DNA of 64,000 nucleotides from Aquilaria yunnanensis (lineage: Eukaryota > Streptophyta > Magnoliopsida > Malvales > Thymelaeaceae): assembly GCA_039654915.1 (NCBI GenBank), contig CM077599.1, positions 7,008,501 to 7,072,500 of the forward strand, written 5' to 3'. The position numbers and the translations under genes were made by a program. Shown one piece after another: positions 34,561-48,200 of this stretch. How positions within the stretch are numbered: position 1 is the first letter of the stretch; the number at the start of each line of letters is the position of its first letter. The notes beneath the pieces were generated by a model that saw only the letters and a list, made by a program, of their open reading frames with translations, was not told the DNA's origin and made no database searches.

Positions 34561-34924
34561 GCTAATCATGTTCGGTCTGAATAATTTGTTGAGTTTGATA
34601 TTTTATTTATACTTAAATTAAAAATAATATAAATGAGCTGTAAATGAGCTTTCATTCAATCGACTCAAACTGTTCACTTAAATTAAAAAAAAAAACTCTA
34701 ATATTAAACCAAGTAGAGCTGAATAGTAAGCTAATTGAATTTTATTTGAACGGTATATTGAACTTTAAATTTTATTTAGGTTTGACTTAATAACATTTCA
34801 AATAAGTCACGAATAAGGTTCAAACTAAACCAAACTCAAGCATAACTCGAGCTAATTGGTTATTCCAGGACACACATAGAAGTTTGTATTAAGTATAGTA
34901 TTTGACGCAGTATAGACATTGCTC

Positions 34925-36520
34925 CGTGTTTTGTGAAGTGGTTAAATGGTTGTGGTTAAAACTGCCAAGGTCACGAGGTCGAGTTTCAATTCACTTGCTG
35001 AACTTCCTCGTTTTTTAAGATTCCTCCATTTTTCTTTTGCCCACTTGCTTATTCTATTCTTTCTTATTTTCATTTTTGTTCCCTTTTTTACAATGTTTTT
35101 CCTTCTTAATTTATATGTTCTGTCTTCCACTTGCTTATTTTGATTTTTATTTTTCTACAAAGCTTTTCCTTACGTAAAAAGCATAATTTTACATTTTTTT
35201 TTGCCAGATTAGTTTGATTTTGTTCTAGGCCAGAATATATATATATATATATATGGTGGCACAACAGTTTTTTTTTTAATTTGTCTACATCATGTTCTTA
35301 GTTTTGTTTAATTTTTTTGTATTTAACTTTGTTCTTTTGCTTCCAGTTTTGTTCTTTTCCTTCATTTCCCCCCCAAAATTATCAACTAATAAAATATCAA
35401 AAAGCTATAGTTGAGTAAAAAGAACAAACAATGAAAAGTGAAAAAAATATAGAAATTGAAAAAAAAATAGATTTATAAAAGAACAAATAACAATTTATAA
35501 ATGAACTGAAAAAGAATAGAAACAAAAGAACATATAGGAATAAAAAAACAAACTAAAAAAATAAACATCAATGCACAAAAGAATATATAGAAATGGGAAA
35601 AGAATAGAAACAGAAGAACTTATAAGAACTGAAAAAGAATAAATTCATAAAAGAATAAATAGCAATGTATAAAAAAACATATAAAACTAGAAAAGGATTT
35701 TAAAAAATAACATTTAGAAATTGAAAAAGAATAGATTTATAAGAAAAACAAATAACAATGCATATAAGAACATATATGAATTAAAAATAACATAAATAAA
35801 AGACAATGAGAATCAAATTTATTTGTTTTTTAATAAGTTTTTATTTTTTCTCTTATTAGTTTTATTTAACTATTTTTTATCATTATTGGTTTTTTTTGTA
35901 AGTATAAGTTATTTTAAGGAATAAATTATTCTTTTTTATTTTTTTAGAAAATATTTTTGTTACTTCCTCCATTTTACAAAAATTGACACTTTTACTATTC
36001 ACAGTGATTAATATATGATTTTATTTATTTCAAAATTTATAATAAAAATATGAATATTTTATATGAAAATGAAACTTTAAAGATTATAGTTTCTAAATAT
36101 CATTTTTTAGAATTTTTTTCTATGCATATTAATATGAATATGTTTAGGTCAAATTTTAATCAAAAAAGGTAAAAGGGACAATTAATGAAAAATGGAGGGA
36201 ATATTTTACTAGTAATTAAAAATAATATAAAAATAAAAAAGTAAAATTGGAAGAAATAAGAGAACAAAAAATAAAAAATAAACATGGAAAAATAAAATAA
36301 AAAATGAAGAGGTGCAAGGGAATTGAAAAAAAATAAAAAAAAGGTGCAAAAATAGGGGACAAGGTATTAGGGAAAATGGGGAAAAAAATTGGAGAAGAGA
36401 GCGCTAGGGAAGAAAAAATCGAGGGAGGAGAACAATGGCCCCAAAATGATTTGAAACAAGGATCCTGAATCTTTGCACCTAGTGCACTAACCACCCCATT
36501 TGTTACCGCATTCACAAAAT
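34925..36520. repeat. Fold-back element with AGAACAAA minisatellite and tRNA-like ends
   Basis: The left end, read on + (34936-34990), has GTGGTTAAATGG and, about 40 bases on, GGTCGAGTTTC. The right end, read on - (36505-36445), has GGGTGGTTAGTGCACTAGG and TTGTTTCAAATC. Both resemble tRNA A and B boxes and point inward. Inside come a pyrimidine-rich arm (35000-35215) and its purine-rich partner (36210-36430). An (AT)n run lies at 35235-35254, and degenerate AAAGAACAAA/AAAGAATAGA units at 35330-35820. An unrelated-looking block at 35950-36195 has paired ends near TTCCTCCATTTT and AAAATGGAGGGA and may be a MITE inserted in it. No protein. Confidence 0.55.
35962..36201. repeat. Small MITE inside the fold-back element
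   Basis: Left end CTTCCTCCATTTTACAAAAATTGACACTTTTAC pairs in reverse with the right end GGTAAAAGGGACAATTAATGAAAAATGGAGGGA (matching blocks CTCCATTTT and GACA/TTTAC). The phrase CTCC..TTTT....TTGACACTTTT is the typical start of Stowaway/Mutator-type 'CTCCCTCCGT' MITEs. A related piece occurs at about 39555-39800 (ACTCCATCTATCTCAAATTC, then AAAGTGGGACAAAAGGAGT). Non-coding. Confidence 0.5.
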
Positions 36521-36559
36521 GAAAAAATTATAGCATAAAAAGCTAAAGTTATATGCTTT

Positions 36560-39000
36560 AATTTTCATTATAGTGTATAATTTGTGAAGTGCAAAATATT
36601 CAATTCAAACCCCTATAAGAGATGCACATGGTGATAACTTAGTCCTTAAGAAAGCCTTAAAGGATTGCTTCTTTTTTAATTAACCTTTGGACTAAATTGT
36701 AAGGATACAAAGGTTGAGTACCCAATTGCAGAAATTTTTAAAAAAGGTTTATGAAGGGACATGGATGATATTATTATGGAGGACAGTGATGAAATTAAAG
36801 AATTGTTGAGGACCAAATTGCTCAAAGGAGGCAAAGATCATCATTTAATGCAACATAGACACCTTAGTACCCAAGTGTCCATATTTGATCTTAAGGGTAT
36901 AAAGACACTTGGCAAGGTCAAAATGGAAGAATTTATGCATTCTTCCACCCTTTTTATGGCCGACTTCCATAGTCCAAAAGTAGGCCAAAATTGTGTGGAA
37001 ATATCATATTTATCATATACTTATTTTGACCTAAGTGAAAAAAAAGGATAAAAAGGAAAAACATAAGAAATATCTTCATTTCTTTCTTTTCCTTCTTTAC
37101 ATTCAGCTTTCACCTGCCAAAAACTTCTCCTTGAACCTCTTCATTTCCCTCCATAACCATTATAGCTCTAGCTTGCAAAATAAAGCAATAGAAGACATCA
37201 ACCCCATTAAAGGTGCTAACAAGCTCTAATTTTGGCTTCTCTAGGTTTTTTCTGGTTCAATTACTAAGGTAAGGGTTTTCTTTGTGTTTCATAGATTGTT
37301 TACCATTTAATAATGATGATCAAATATGCATGGAACTAAGATTATGCTTGAAATAGAGCAAAATGCTCTATGAACTAGGCATGGGTTAAGGGGATTATGC
37401 ATGGCAAGGTTTGGCCTTATTGTTTTTCCATTCAAAAGATGGCAGTTCGTGAAAGGTTTCTAGAGCCAAAGTTAGTACTAACTAAGACCTAAAACCAAGT
37501 GAAAAGCTTGAGGAAGGCTGGCATATTGTTGCCTTAATGTTTTATCAAATGTTGATAGACTAACTCTAATGTTATATGTATGCCGGATTTGCATTTTTTT
37601 GTTGTTGTGATTGATTTGTGCATTTGGTTGCTATATTGTATACATGTGTTGTTTTTGTGTGTTTTAGTGTCTTTGGTTTTCAGGGTATATGCTGAAATTT
37701 AAGACTTTAGTGTTAAATCCCTTACCAAGTTCTTCACAAAGAACTTACCCCTTTCAGTCTATATTTCAAAACATCCTAAAAGAGAGTTTTCAAACTAATA
37801 TTTGTAGTCTAAGTTTTCCTATGAAAATTTATATATATGCACTTCAATATGTCTAGTATTAAACTAAAAATTTTCATGATTTTTGGAGCACATTTGCTAA
37901 TTTAGTGTTGGTATTTTTTACCTTATGCAGTAGCTGCATTTTAAAGTTTCTAGAGTGTGCAATTTTGCACAAGGACCTCAAAGAAGATACTGTATGCTCC
38001 CAACTAAGCTAGGGTTAATGCATGATGCATTTATGCATGTAAATGAGCTAAGAATTTTCTATGAATGTTGAATGAAGTAATGAAGTGTTGTTTTGAAGCA
38101 TGAAGTGCAATTTTATCGAATGTGCAATTTATGGGTTATTTTGTTAACACTTGCATTAAATGTGTTTGGAATGGCTTTAAATTTATAGAAATGACTTTGC
38201 CATGTGTTTGATATATGTATGGACCTACCCAAGTTGCTTTTTCACTTAGAAGGGAAAGAAATGATTTATTTGAAATTTTGTAAGGGAATTTTAGGATTTT
38301 GGTTGCATATTTTGGGTACTCTGTAGTTCAACAACCATAACTTTTTGTATAAGTTGAGACTTATGAAATTTGGACAGCACTTAGAACCCTTCAAGATAAA
38401 AAATTTGGCTTTTGAATAACTTAATTTGGTGCCTTGTAGCTTAAGACATGCCCTGTCAAAGTTGGCTATGTACTATTCATTTGTTCATATTACCCGGATG
38501 ACTTGTAAAGTCAACAATAAGACTTCTAGATGGACTTAATGCTTCAAACTTGTTTTCCTGTGATTGCTTAAGTGTATTAAAGGTTTTCAAACCTTTAGGG
38601 TATAGGAGGATAGTGGGTAAAAATTGAGTTAGACACGACATGATTGTTTGGATATATAAAAGGGTACTAAGTGCACTATATGTTCAAGTGTTTGTTTTTA
38701 AGTGCATAGTTGGCCAAGATAGCTAAAAGCAATATCCAAGTTAAGGTTTTATACCATTATTTTCCTAACAAGCAAGCTTAAATATAAGTATATGCATTAT
38801 GGTTAGACCACTACACATGTAATTGTATACTGACAAGAGGGCTACTTGGTTAAGCTCACTAGCATTGTTTTGATTGGTCTACAAAACATGCTATAGACCT
38901 GAGAATCGGGTGCACCTGAAGATGTCAAGGGCTATAAAAATCTATTGTAGCATCAGAGTGCTAACACCATTAAATGTGGTGGCCCGTCCAAATCTTGCAA
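36560..39000 (+). repeat. Possible long LTR (Ty3/Gypsy-type), no coding domains
   Basis: The texture is that of giant plant Gypsy LTRs: early text with GGACTAAATTGTAAGGA, a short open frame at 36761-37051, a pyrimidine-rich stretch (37060-37150), then a donor-like AAGGTAAGGGTTTTC at about 37267, then ~1.7 kb of low-coding sequence. No gag, protease or reverse-transcriptase words and no second LTR are in view, so at best this is a solo LTR. Boundaries are approximate. Confidence 0.3.
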
Positions 39001-39054
39001 AAATAATAAAACTAATTTTCCCTGTCACGGTGGTGTGATTAACAAACTTTTGAG

Positions 39055-39150
39055 AATTTGTGCCAAAATGTCAATTTTTAAATCTTAAAGAGGTGGTGCA
39101 CAATATTAACTAGGTTCTTGCAAGACTTACTCATTGATAATTATGTATAT
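39055..39150. repeat. Third copy of the shared tail segment
   Basis: GCCAAAATGTCAATTTTTAAATC, then GGTGGTGCACAATATTAACTAGGT and GCAAGACTTACTCATTG align with 10150-10225 and 13370-13435. Here it stands without the minisatellite. This shows that the tail belongs to a dispersed element, perhaps the end of the neighbouring long repeat. Confidence 0.5.
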
Positions 39151-42100
39151 CGAGAAGAGTAAGTCAATTTTCGCCTTTTGATGTGTAATGTACAGCCTTA
39201 GTAATTAGAACAATTTGTTCTTGATATTTAACTGAAGTTGGCTATCGTTTTTTTCTTTTTTTTTCACTGAATTGGGATTGCTATAGGCGCAAAGAGGGAA
39301 GCTTATCTAGTTGCCTAACGGTTCTTGGTTTGCCCATTGGCATCAGTAAGTTGATATTAGTTGTTAAACAAATGATATATTTCCTTAGTTGGAACTTAAT
39401 TTATCTGGAGCGAGGAATGAGGTTAGATGTAAGAGTGATTAGTTTTCTTGCTCATTCATTTATCATTAGTGTATTGTTTAGTGATTTATTTTATCTATGT
39501 GTTCTTTTTGTGTTAAAGCACAAGTATGGGTTGCATGCTTTCAGGTAAATAAAATACTCCATCTATCTCAAATTCTTTGTACTATTAATTTTTCAGTAAT
39601 TAATCTATGATTCTTTGTTTTAACCATTTTAATGTATAAATGAAATACCTTTATATATGAATGTTAAATCAAGGCCTATATTTTCTAAATATATATATTT
39701 TTAATTTTTTTCTAACAAAAAATAATATGAATAAATTTAAGTCAAACTAGTCTAAAAAATTAAATGGAGTAAAGAAAGTGGGACAAAAGGAGTAACTTTT
39801 ATCATAAAAGTTCAATTTTTCCAGAAGGATTCAGAAGTTCTCAACTTGAATTTCTAGGTTGTAGTTTAACATTCTAAAGGTTTTTGTCTTTGTTATAACC
39901 ATTAAATTGATGCTTCAAAGGGTTCTATGAGACTTGTGAAGCTGAGATCCACACATGCTTAGAGAAAATCACAAAAACATTCATTGTTGAATGAAACTCT
40001 ACACTTATAGTTTCCACTAATTCCTGAATTCATTCATCTATTAACATAAATAGCTGTTGCATTAGCTTACAAAAGAGAGATCATTAAATGATGTATGATA
40101 TTGTGTTTACATGTACAAAAAAATAAATTACTTTATGAAACAAAATTAATGAAAAAGATGGGATTATTCGTGAGTAACTAATGGTTTTAAGGAAACTTAA
40201 ATGATGGGGAAGTGAAAATAGAAGAACATAAAAGTTTAGGCAAAGGAAAAAGTGGAAAGGAACAAGAAAAGAAATGGAAAAGATTGATAAATAATTGATC
40301 AGCAACATAATGATTTGATCGTGCATGGTCATGAAAATATGAAATTACATATTGGGATAAGTCTATGAAGATTATTGGGCTATCATCTTCCATAAAACAA
40401 GGATTATGAATTTGAAATTCTAACTAAATCATTCTAACTTCTATATTGTTGTTAGTGAATGATTCTAAATTTCATTGTCTCTACAAACTTTTATATCTTC
40501 TCAAACCTGGAAGCTTTCTCTGCATTTTCCTTTGCCTAGGACCTTGGTTTTGAACTCAGTGAGAAGTTTGTATTGTTTCCTTAATTAACTGGTTTCCCAA
40601 ACCCAGGAATGTATTGTTTCCTTAACTGACTGGTTTACTTTATGCCTCTCCCTATGGAGGCAAACAAAGACCAATTAGAATTTTTAACAATTCAAGCCAA
40701 TAAATCATGCCTGAATAATCTGCGGAGTCCTTAATTAGAATTAATCCATAACAAATATTTATGTAATTGATATTCTCCAAGTTGTTGTGTTTGTAAATTA
40801 CACATATTAAAGAAAGTTAATAAGGATGCGTACTTGATTCATCTTTAACTAGCTTTGTGTTCTCATTTTGTAGAGAATAAATTTATTTTAGCCTATTAGA
40901 AATGGTTGAGAAAGTACGGTTTGCTCAAATATAGATAAGGATTTTAGTCCAAACAAGTTTTGACACTTGATTTGGTATATCAGATCCCTTTGGTCTCCTC
41001 ATATCTACATGAAGAAAGTACTTTAGTTACTATTACAAGCACTCAATAAGAGAAAAAATGACTTTAAAAAACCTATATTTTTTTGTTATGTAACCTTTTC
41101 CTATTTTGCTCTACACTTGCTTATGTCGATCCCAACTTCTTATTGTTTCCATTGTGTCTTTTGGGAAATCGTTGATTGCTACAAATTGAAAGCAATTACT
41201 TGGCTTTTATTTTTTCATGTGCATGAATAACTTTGGTGTATATATATCAAGATAATTGATGGCGGAAGAGTGGCACAACTATTTCTTGTTTCTTGTGCTA
41301 GTTGGGTTTAAAATGCTACAATTTTTTTTGGCATACAAGAAATTTTTGTATAGATAATGGTTATTAAATACTTTATTTAGAGGTTGAATGATATGATTTG
41401 AAGGGTGAGACTTGTTGTAATGACTTTGATTTCACTTGACATTTTTTTAATGAAATTATTTTTATCAAATATGTTGTGGCGGTGTTGGTGGTGGTGATGA
41501 TGATGATAATATATCAAATGTACTAATAGACAATAACTATCAATATAGGGCCTATGTGGACTTTTACTAGTGGATGGAAGCCTTTTGTATGGTATTATTT
41601 TACTAATACCTAATTATTTTTCATTGGTAAAAATTTTTAGGCTATTCTAATGAACAATATATCTATGGGTATAACCCTTTGGCTACAATGTTTTTATTAA
41701 CAAATATCTCATTCATTGGAGTAGGTCTTCAAGGGTTTTACTAATGAATGTTAGACTTTTACCGATAAATTTCATCTGTTGGTAAATAATTTTTTTTTGT
41801 GGTGAATAGTTATACCTTATAACCCACATAACTAGCTAATTAATACACATGCAACTGTCTCATAAAATTTTGCTATAAAGCCCATATGTTCTCTGTTCTT
41901 GTACCATTTTTATTCAATCTTTCAATTATCCAAGTACGGCATTACAAGAAAAAAATTTGTTTATTGAAAATGTACAAATTTAATTTTAAGGGTTGATTAT
42001 AATTTTGCTATTTTTTGAAAAATAGTTTAGAATTTTGAACCTTAGTCACATACTTCCTCCCCTCCCATCATTTTTTCTCCTTTGTTCTCTATGTATCTTG

Positions 42101-42229
42101 CCAAACTTAGATTCCAATCTAGGCTTAATTGGTTAAATTTTTGTCATTATTCCACCTGTTTCTCCTTTATCACGTTCACTATCCTTTCTCCTTTACAAAA
42201 TTCCTTCATCACCAATGATAAGAGCATCA
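39151..42229. other. Long AT-rich intergenic region, no gene recognised
   Basis: Contains a worn MITE-like pair at about 39555-39800 (see the 35962 entry). Small frames at 39330-39548 and 40084-40393 have no recognisable identity. There is a GGTGGTGATGATGATGATAAT microsatellite-like patch at about 41477-41510. No tRNA or other RNA gene was seen. Confidence 0.4.
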
Positions 42230-44372
42230 TCTAGTTCATTCGATGCTTTATGGTGGATAAATCTGAGCAACCTATTTTCAAAATTGGTGGTTATAAGAAG
42301 ATTTAGATGATGAGGTATTTATAAATAATAGAACGAGATGATCATATATTAATTTTTTTATTTAGTATCGAAGTGGGGACTTTTTAGAGTGAGAAGCTCT
42401 CGCTTTTCTCTAAGTGTTTTGGGAATAATGAGATTTGATCCTAAAATATTTATTTTGATTGAGAAAAAATCCTTTAATCTTTTAATTAAATGGGGAAAAT
42501 TTGAAGATATCACCTGTATTGTTGAATTTGGGCATCGTTGTCGGGGATAGATTGATTTAGTAGGGGATGAAATTCGTTGGTTATTATCAAGTTTGAAGAA
42601 GTTCATCAAAGTTAGAAATTATTTAGTTGGGAGAAGGAAGCAACAATTTTGATCAAGTGGCAATGTCCTTTATTTAGGGTTAAAATCAAATCATCATGGT
42701 AGATTTTTAGAATTGGTAGAATTGAAGAAGCCTGGTCTAACGAGCATTATTTTTTTAAAGGGGAAACACTCACAAGGGTGGATGAGAATTCTTCAGATGA
42801 TGTATGTTTTCTCTGGTGTTGGTTTGGAGGTTGGTTTCCATCGCCTAGCTCATGTCTCTAGTGACCCTTAGCCTTGAATTTGGAGGCCGAAAAGTGGTTC
42901 GAGGAGTAGTGAGGCGTCGAAGTTGTTAATTGAGATTAAGAATAGTGAGGTTCTTAGAAAAACAAGTGTTGTTAGCTCATCTAATAAGTTCGATGATGGT
43001 GAAGGCAATTCAACGTTGGGCTAGGAGGAGATAAGATCGGCTCACATTGAAAAGAGGTCTATTGGGTAGAATTTGATGTTCAACAATGACAGAAATACCG
43101 TGGGGAGGTGGCAAAGAGTTACAGTGGCAAAGAAGTGGTGTTAAAGATGCAAGGTGGTGTCATTGATTCTAATGCTGAGAAGGGTGTTATGAAGATTACT
43201 GATGAAGAGGTGTCTGGTAAGACAGGTGCTTTAGACAGCGGGCTTAGATTGAAAAATTAGGAGGAGGCGGCCAAGAGGGATGGTCATACCGACAGGGATG
43301 GAAGGTAGATGGACTCATTATGGTGCCATCTAGGGGTTGCGCAGCAGTGAGCAAGATTTTCGAAAAGTCAAATTGTCTTGGGAAGGTAAGGCTATTCAAT
43401 GAAGGAGAAATTAAGTTGGTTGGGGAAGGGAAGAAAGAGGCTACAGGCAGCATGGAGAAAAAATTTTCTAGGTCATGTGATGCCCATGTGGACCAGCTTG
43501 GCAATGGACCAATTAAATCTTCTATTGGGGTTAATTTTGTTGGGACAATCAAGTCTAGTGAGCTTGTAAAGGGAAAGGAGAATCTTTGATAGATGAATTT
43601 TTCAGTTGACAATATTGGATGCAAAATGTCTAATCCTTTTTTGAAATCTCTACACGTGTGTGATGAATTGACATTAAGTATCTTGGAGAATTTTGACAAG
43701 ATAAAAAAGCAGAGAAGTGGGAGGAAAAGGATAGGTTCAAGGACAAAAGGCTGAGCTTTATTAAGCAAGTTGAAAAAATTAGAATGAAGGGTTAAGTCGC
43801 CAAAAAAGAGCTCAATGATTTGGCCAGTATTTTTCTATCTTCCAATTTAGGGTTTTCTATAATATTTTGGGCTACAGTTTTGGGCTTGTCCTTGGGTTTG
43901 GGGTTACTTTTTTGCGTTCTTTCACTTTTAGGCCCTTGGGTTGTGTGGGTTTTATGGCTCATTTTTTTGTTTTCTTTTAGGAGGCATGCCTTGTGGTGCC
44001 TGGTTATTTGGGTTATCATTTTTCTCTCTAGGATGAGTCTTTTATTTCTATTTTCTCCCTTTTTAATAAATTATTCCTTTGCTGATAAAAAGTATTATTT
44101 TTTATTTATCTTGTCCTTTATTTGGTCTTTTTTTCAGTTACTTATGAGTTATTTTTCTAAGATTATTCAGGTTTACTTAAAAGGTTTCGATTTGATCCGA
44201 TTTTCTTTACTTCATTTAGTATCATAGAGATGTGTAACATTTTATTTGTCAGTTTATATGTCTTTGTTATTTTTTAGTGTTCTATGCCATTAGTTTATAA
44301 GATGTTATTTGACTTATTGGTAATTAAAATAAAATACCCTTCCATAAAAACAAAAAATTAAGGGTTGGTTGC
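42230..44372 (+). mobile_element. LINE-like debris (ORF1-type frames and 3' tail)
   Basis: 42250-43590 translates on + into interrupted, Lys/Glu/Ser-rich text (for example AEEAWSNEHYFFK-like and SKIFEKSNCLGKVRL) of the kind that follows the nucleic-acid-binding part of plant L1 ORF1. It is riddled with stop codons. At 43820-44227 a hydrophobic T-rich frame is left, and the region ends in TTGGTAATTAAAATAAAATACCC..ATAAAAAC, like plant LINE 3' ends. ORF2 is absent, so it would be internally deleted. No target duplication identified. Assignment is tentative and rests on texture. Confidence 0.35.
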
Positions 44373-47300
44373 TTCATGGTAATTTATTCATCATAAAGTT
44401 ACGAGATCTTGAGTCAAAACGTCCAGGGTCAGGAGACATGTTTAGTTTCACAAAACGCCTAATATATAGTTCCATTTTTTTAAATTAACTTCTGAGAAAA
44501 TAAAGTTGGAACTGAGGTGTTGATTTATAGACTCACTTTTATCAATAAGAAATGATTGATGAAATCGGAAGTTATTTTGGTTAGAATTGCTTATTATTAT
44601 TATTTTTTGGTACCCAGAATTACGGGAGTACGATGTGACATATGATAAGTAAATATTCATTGTGTTTCTTAATATCATGGTTTTATTAAACATTACATGC
44701 AATTAGGCAAATTACGACCAAAGCTAATATATTGGCTTATTGAGAAAAGCTTATTAGAATTACTGTTTCAAATTAGCCTCATTCTTTAATCAAAGGGAAT
44801 TAATTTCACGGTACTGTTTAGATCAACTCAAAAATAAAATAGAACGGTGAAAATGGTTCGGGGGCTTGCATCCATCAATCTTGACCGACAATTTTGAAAT
44901 CCATGCAAAATATTTTTGGTCATATAACTGAATCAGGCTCTTTTTTATCAAAAAGAAAAATCTCCTCGATCGCTTTTGGACGTATCAGTTCCTAGATGCG
45001 ATTGATAACTACAACTGTATTCTTTAATATTTGAAAAAAATAATATATATTTTTTTATAGAAAAATATTTCATTTCAATTACCAGTGAACTAAAAGACAT
45101 TTTATAAACCAAGAATACTAAAGAATAACATAGACATATAAATTGGCCAATAAAAGGCAATACATCTCTGTGATACCGAACCTACAGAAGAGAATTAGAT
45201 CGAACTAAAATCTTTCAGATAAATAAACCAGAGTAATTCTAGAGAAAGATATCATAAGTGATTGAAAAAAAGACAGATAAAGGGCAAGATAAACAAAAAA
45301 AAAATAACATACGATTGTCCTAATCTATTATTTGTAAATATCTCATCATCTAAGTTTCAACAGCTTTTCGCATTCCCCTCAATATTCTCATAGCTGCGAA
45401 TTCAAAAAATGAGCCGCCTAGATTTATCCACCGTGATGTTCCTATTGCTAGTGGTGAAGAAATTCTGTAAAAGAGAATGAATTGTGAAAATAATTGAAGA
45501 TAATTGGATAAAGTAATGGTAAAAAAATCAACCTATTAAGCTTAGATTAATATCCAAATCTGGTCGGATGTTACACAAAAAATACAGGAAAAGAAACAAT
45601 AGGAGGAGGTAGTATGCGGCTAGGGTTGGTAACTCAGTATAACAAAATTTTGAACTCTTGATTTCATATGAATGTAATTTATCAAACGACAGTGTTAGAC
45701 ATACCATATTTGATGACTTGTGTGTCTTATTCCCTTGCTAGATAAAGGTGAAAAACTAAAGGAAAACTAGAGAGAAAATTGGAAGAAAACACGTAAATAC
45801 ACACAAGAAGTATTGATGGTTATCCGGTGGACAAACACAGGAAGGTGCACTAAAAGGTGGGGGAAAGAGGTGCACGTGGTCCCAACACATGGAAAAAAGG
45901 CGAAAGCAGGAAAATGGAAACACTTTTGGTGCTCCTTCGCGCTGCCCTGGCTTTTGCTTTGCTTCAAGTTGTGAAAGCAAACAAAGCAAATATCTAATTT
46001 TAACCACCCCCAACCCAAATGAACCACCTTTTTTTCCTTAAAGAAGACGATAAATTACAGAAACAGAAGTATTAAATAAGGTAGCTAAACATGGGATGAT
46101 AAAGTAGTAATTGTCTGTGCACAGTACATTATGTCACCTGGTGGGTATTTATGCTTTTGCCCCTAGAATGAATGGGAAAGGCAATCTGGTGGTGAGGGTG
46201 TGTGTGAACCGTGTAGTGTGAGGTCAGAATAAAGTGTGGGAGAGAGAGGCCTGTGCGTGTTTTTTATATGAGTTTGTGTGTTGTTCATGTTTGAGAGGGA
46301 CTCATGCCTGCCTATAACAATTTCAACTGTGGCACTGAAAAACATGCTCTCTTCATTTAGCATTTAAAAGACAAGGGACACAAATGCAATGAAAAGGACA
46401 TTCCCTTAGCTTAGCTTAGCATAGCTTGAGAAGAGAGCCTCCCCAAAGCGCACCCGCCCCTAGCTTCCTCCTTCACCATTCAATTTGGCTACAAATTCTT
46501 GGCCACCCCTCTCTCTTCAATGCCTCTTCCTATATTTCAGCTATAATGGCCCCACTTCAATTTAGCCACCACGTGCACGTCTAATTAGAAAGAAAACCTT
46601 TTTTTTTTTTCTGAAAAAAAAAAAATATATATAGCCCCGTATATATATAAACCAGACCCGTCAGGGGAAAAATAGAAGAAATATTGATAAGGGTTCATCA
46701 GCAGTGCTCAGATGCATCCAAGCGATCGAGTTAACTAAGGGTTTATATAAGTGGTGGATTAATTAGTTACTATTGTCGCATTCATATTGGTTTTTTGGGT
46801 TGATAAAGGGTGCATGTTTCTTTCAGCAGACAAGTAAATGCGGGCGGACAAATTGAAGATGATGTAGGTTCAAGGTCATTTGAACAATTCAATTTTCCAA
46901 ACTATTTTAATGGTCGTGAGAAAGATGAACAATTAGTGTTTTGGTACTAATTAGGTTTAAAGTTCTGAGGTCAGCACAAGTCCAACTCCCTTCTTTTTGA
47001 ATTTCTGTTTCCCCGGTTCATGATTACAACTTTAGCTGAGATCATGTGAGAAACGATTCTAAAGCTAAGCTAGCGGAAACCATACATGTAGGTAATTATA
47101 TATTTGGAACTAACGGTAACAAAATTACCAAAAAGGAGCTGGAGCACTCATTAAAAGGCCTAGCTTTAATCAAGCACACATATATCTTCTATTCATGGGC
47201 ACTTCTTGCAAGTCTAGGAACGATTTTAATTAGCACAATGAAGAGCCATTATAATAAACCAAGACCTTGAGGGACTAATTAATATCGATCCAGTTGTGTT

Positions 47301-47507
47301 TAATTTCCACACAAGTTAAAAGAGTACTAAACCAATACAATTTCATGAATAAGTAGATAATATATATTATAAAGAGCAATAACCCAAGTACCTTGAAGTT
47401 AAATTTAAATCCTGGGACTTAATTTTTATACATGCATAAAACATATAATCAATTTAATCATTAAATTGAATACTATTAGTATTTTGTTTATGAAATTTTT
47501 ATTTTCA

Positions 47508-47551
<44 letters not shown>

Positions 47552-48200
47552 CATATATATTATCAAATAAAAATTATTTAATCATTGAAACTTCTGATTA
47601 AAAATAAGCTTTTTGGATAAAATATTTTAGACATTTCCAAATAATCTAAAAATTGATAATGACAATATAAACAAATAATTATTTGAATCGTTTAAAATTA
47701 ATGATTCTGATTGTATGTGCGTGCAAGTTAATTGAATGAAGGGCATAATTAAGTAGCCTTGCATTAATTGCACCGGTTAATTTAAACGGAATGAAGTTTA
47801 ATTTCTATATATGGGAGCATGGATTTGTTTTAATATTTTGTCCTTCGATTCAGGGCTGTCGAGAATTTTTGTAGTACAAAACCAGATGCTCCTTCAGTGC
47901 TTGCTTGATAAGTGATAACCACGTACATAGAGACATACATAAAGATGCGACTAATTATCCAGTCCAGATATATGAAATCGCAGGAAATCCGATTAGAGTG
48001 AAAAGTTATATACTAGTATTATTATTATTATTATTATGTATTTCATAATATATAGATAATTAAAGCTCCTTAATTATTTATTTAAGCAAGAAAGAAGGAA
48101 GGAAAAGACGTGATGAGTTAAGCGCAATTGGTGAAGATTGATACAAGAATCCAACAAGACAAGTGAGTGGGAGTGTAGTGTGGGTACAAATAGGTGTGCC
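44373..48200. other. Intergenic region downstream of the IDD gene
   Basis: No gene with recognisable protein. A 74-codon frame at 47046-47270 and a minus frame at 45756-46027 cannot be supported. A compound (CT)n(AT)n microsatellite lies at 47509-47560. G-box cores (CACGTG) are near 45873 and 46571. The region 46040-46560 is less repetitive than the rest and could be a diverged promoter or non-coding transcript. Confidence 0.4.

Noticed and set aside
34925..35000. A possible tRNA gene from the A-box and B-box-like words
   Set aside because: No cloverleaf with paired acceptor, D and anticodon stems can be drawn; only the promoter-like boxes are present.
42722..42745. AAGCCTGGTCTAAC, similar to the complement of miR166
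   Set aside because: No foldback partner nearby and it lies in LINE-like text (EAW); treated as chance similarity.
47046..47270. 74-codon plus-strand frame with an internal hydrophobic segment
   Set aside because: No family resemblance, no splice or promoter support, AT-rich composition like the flanks.
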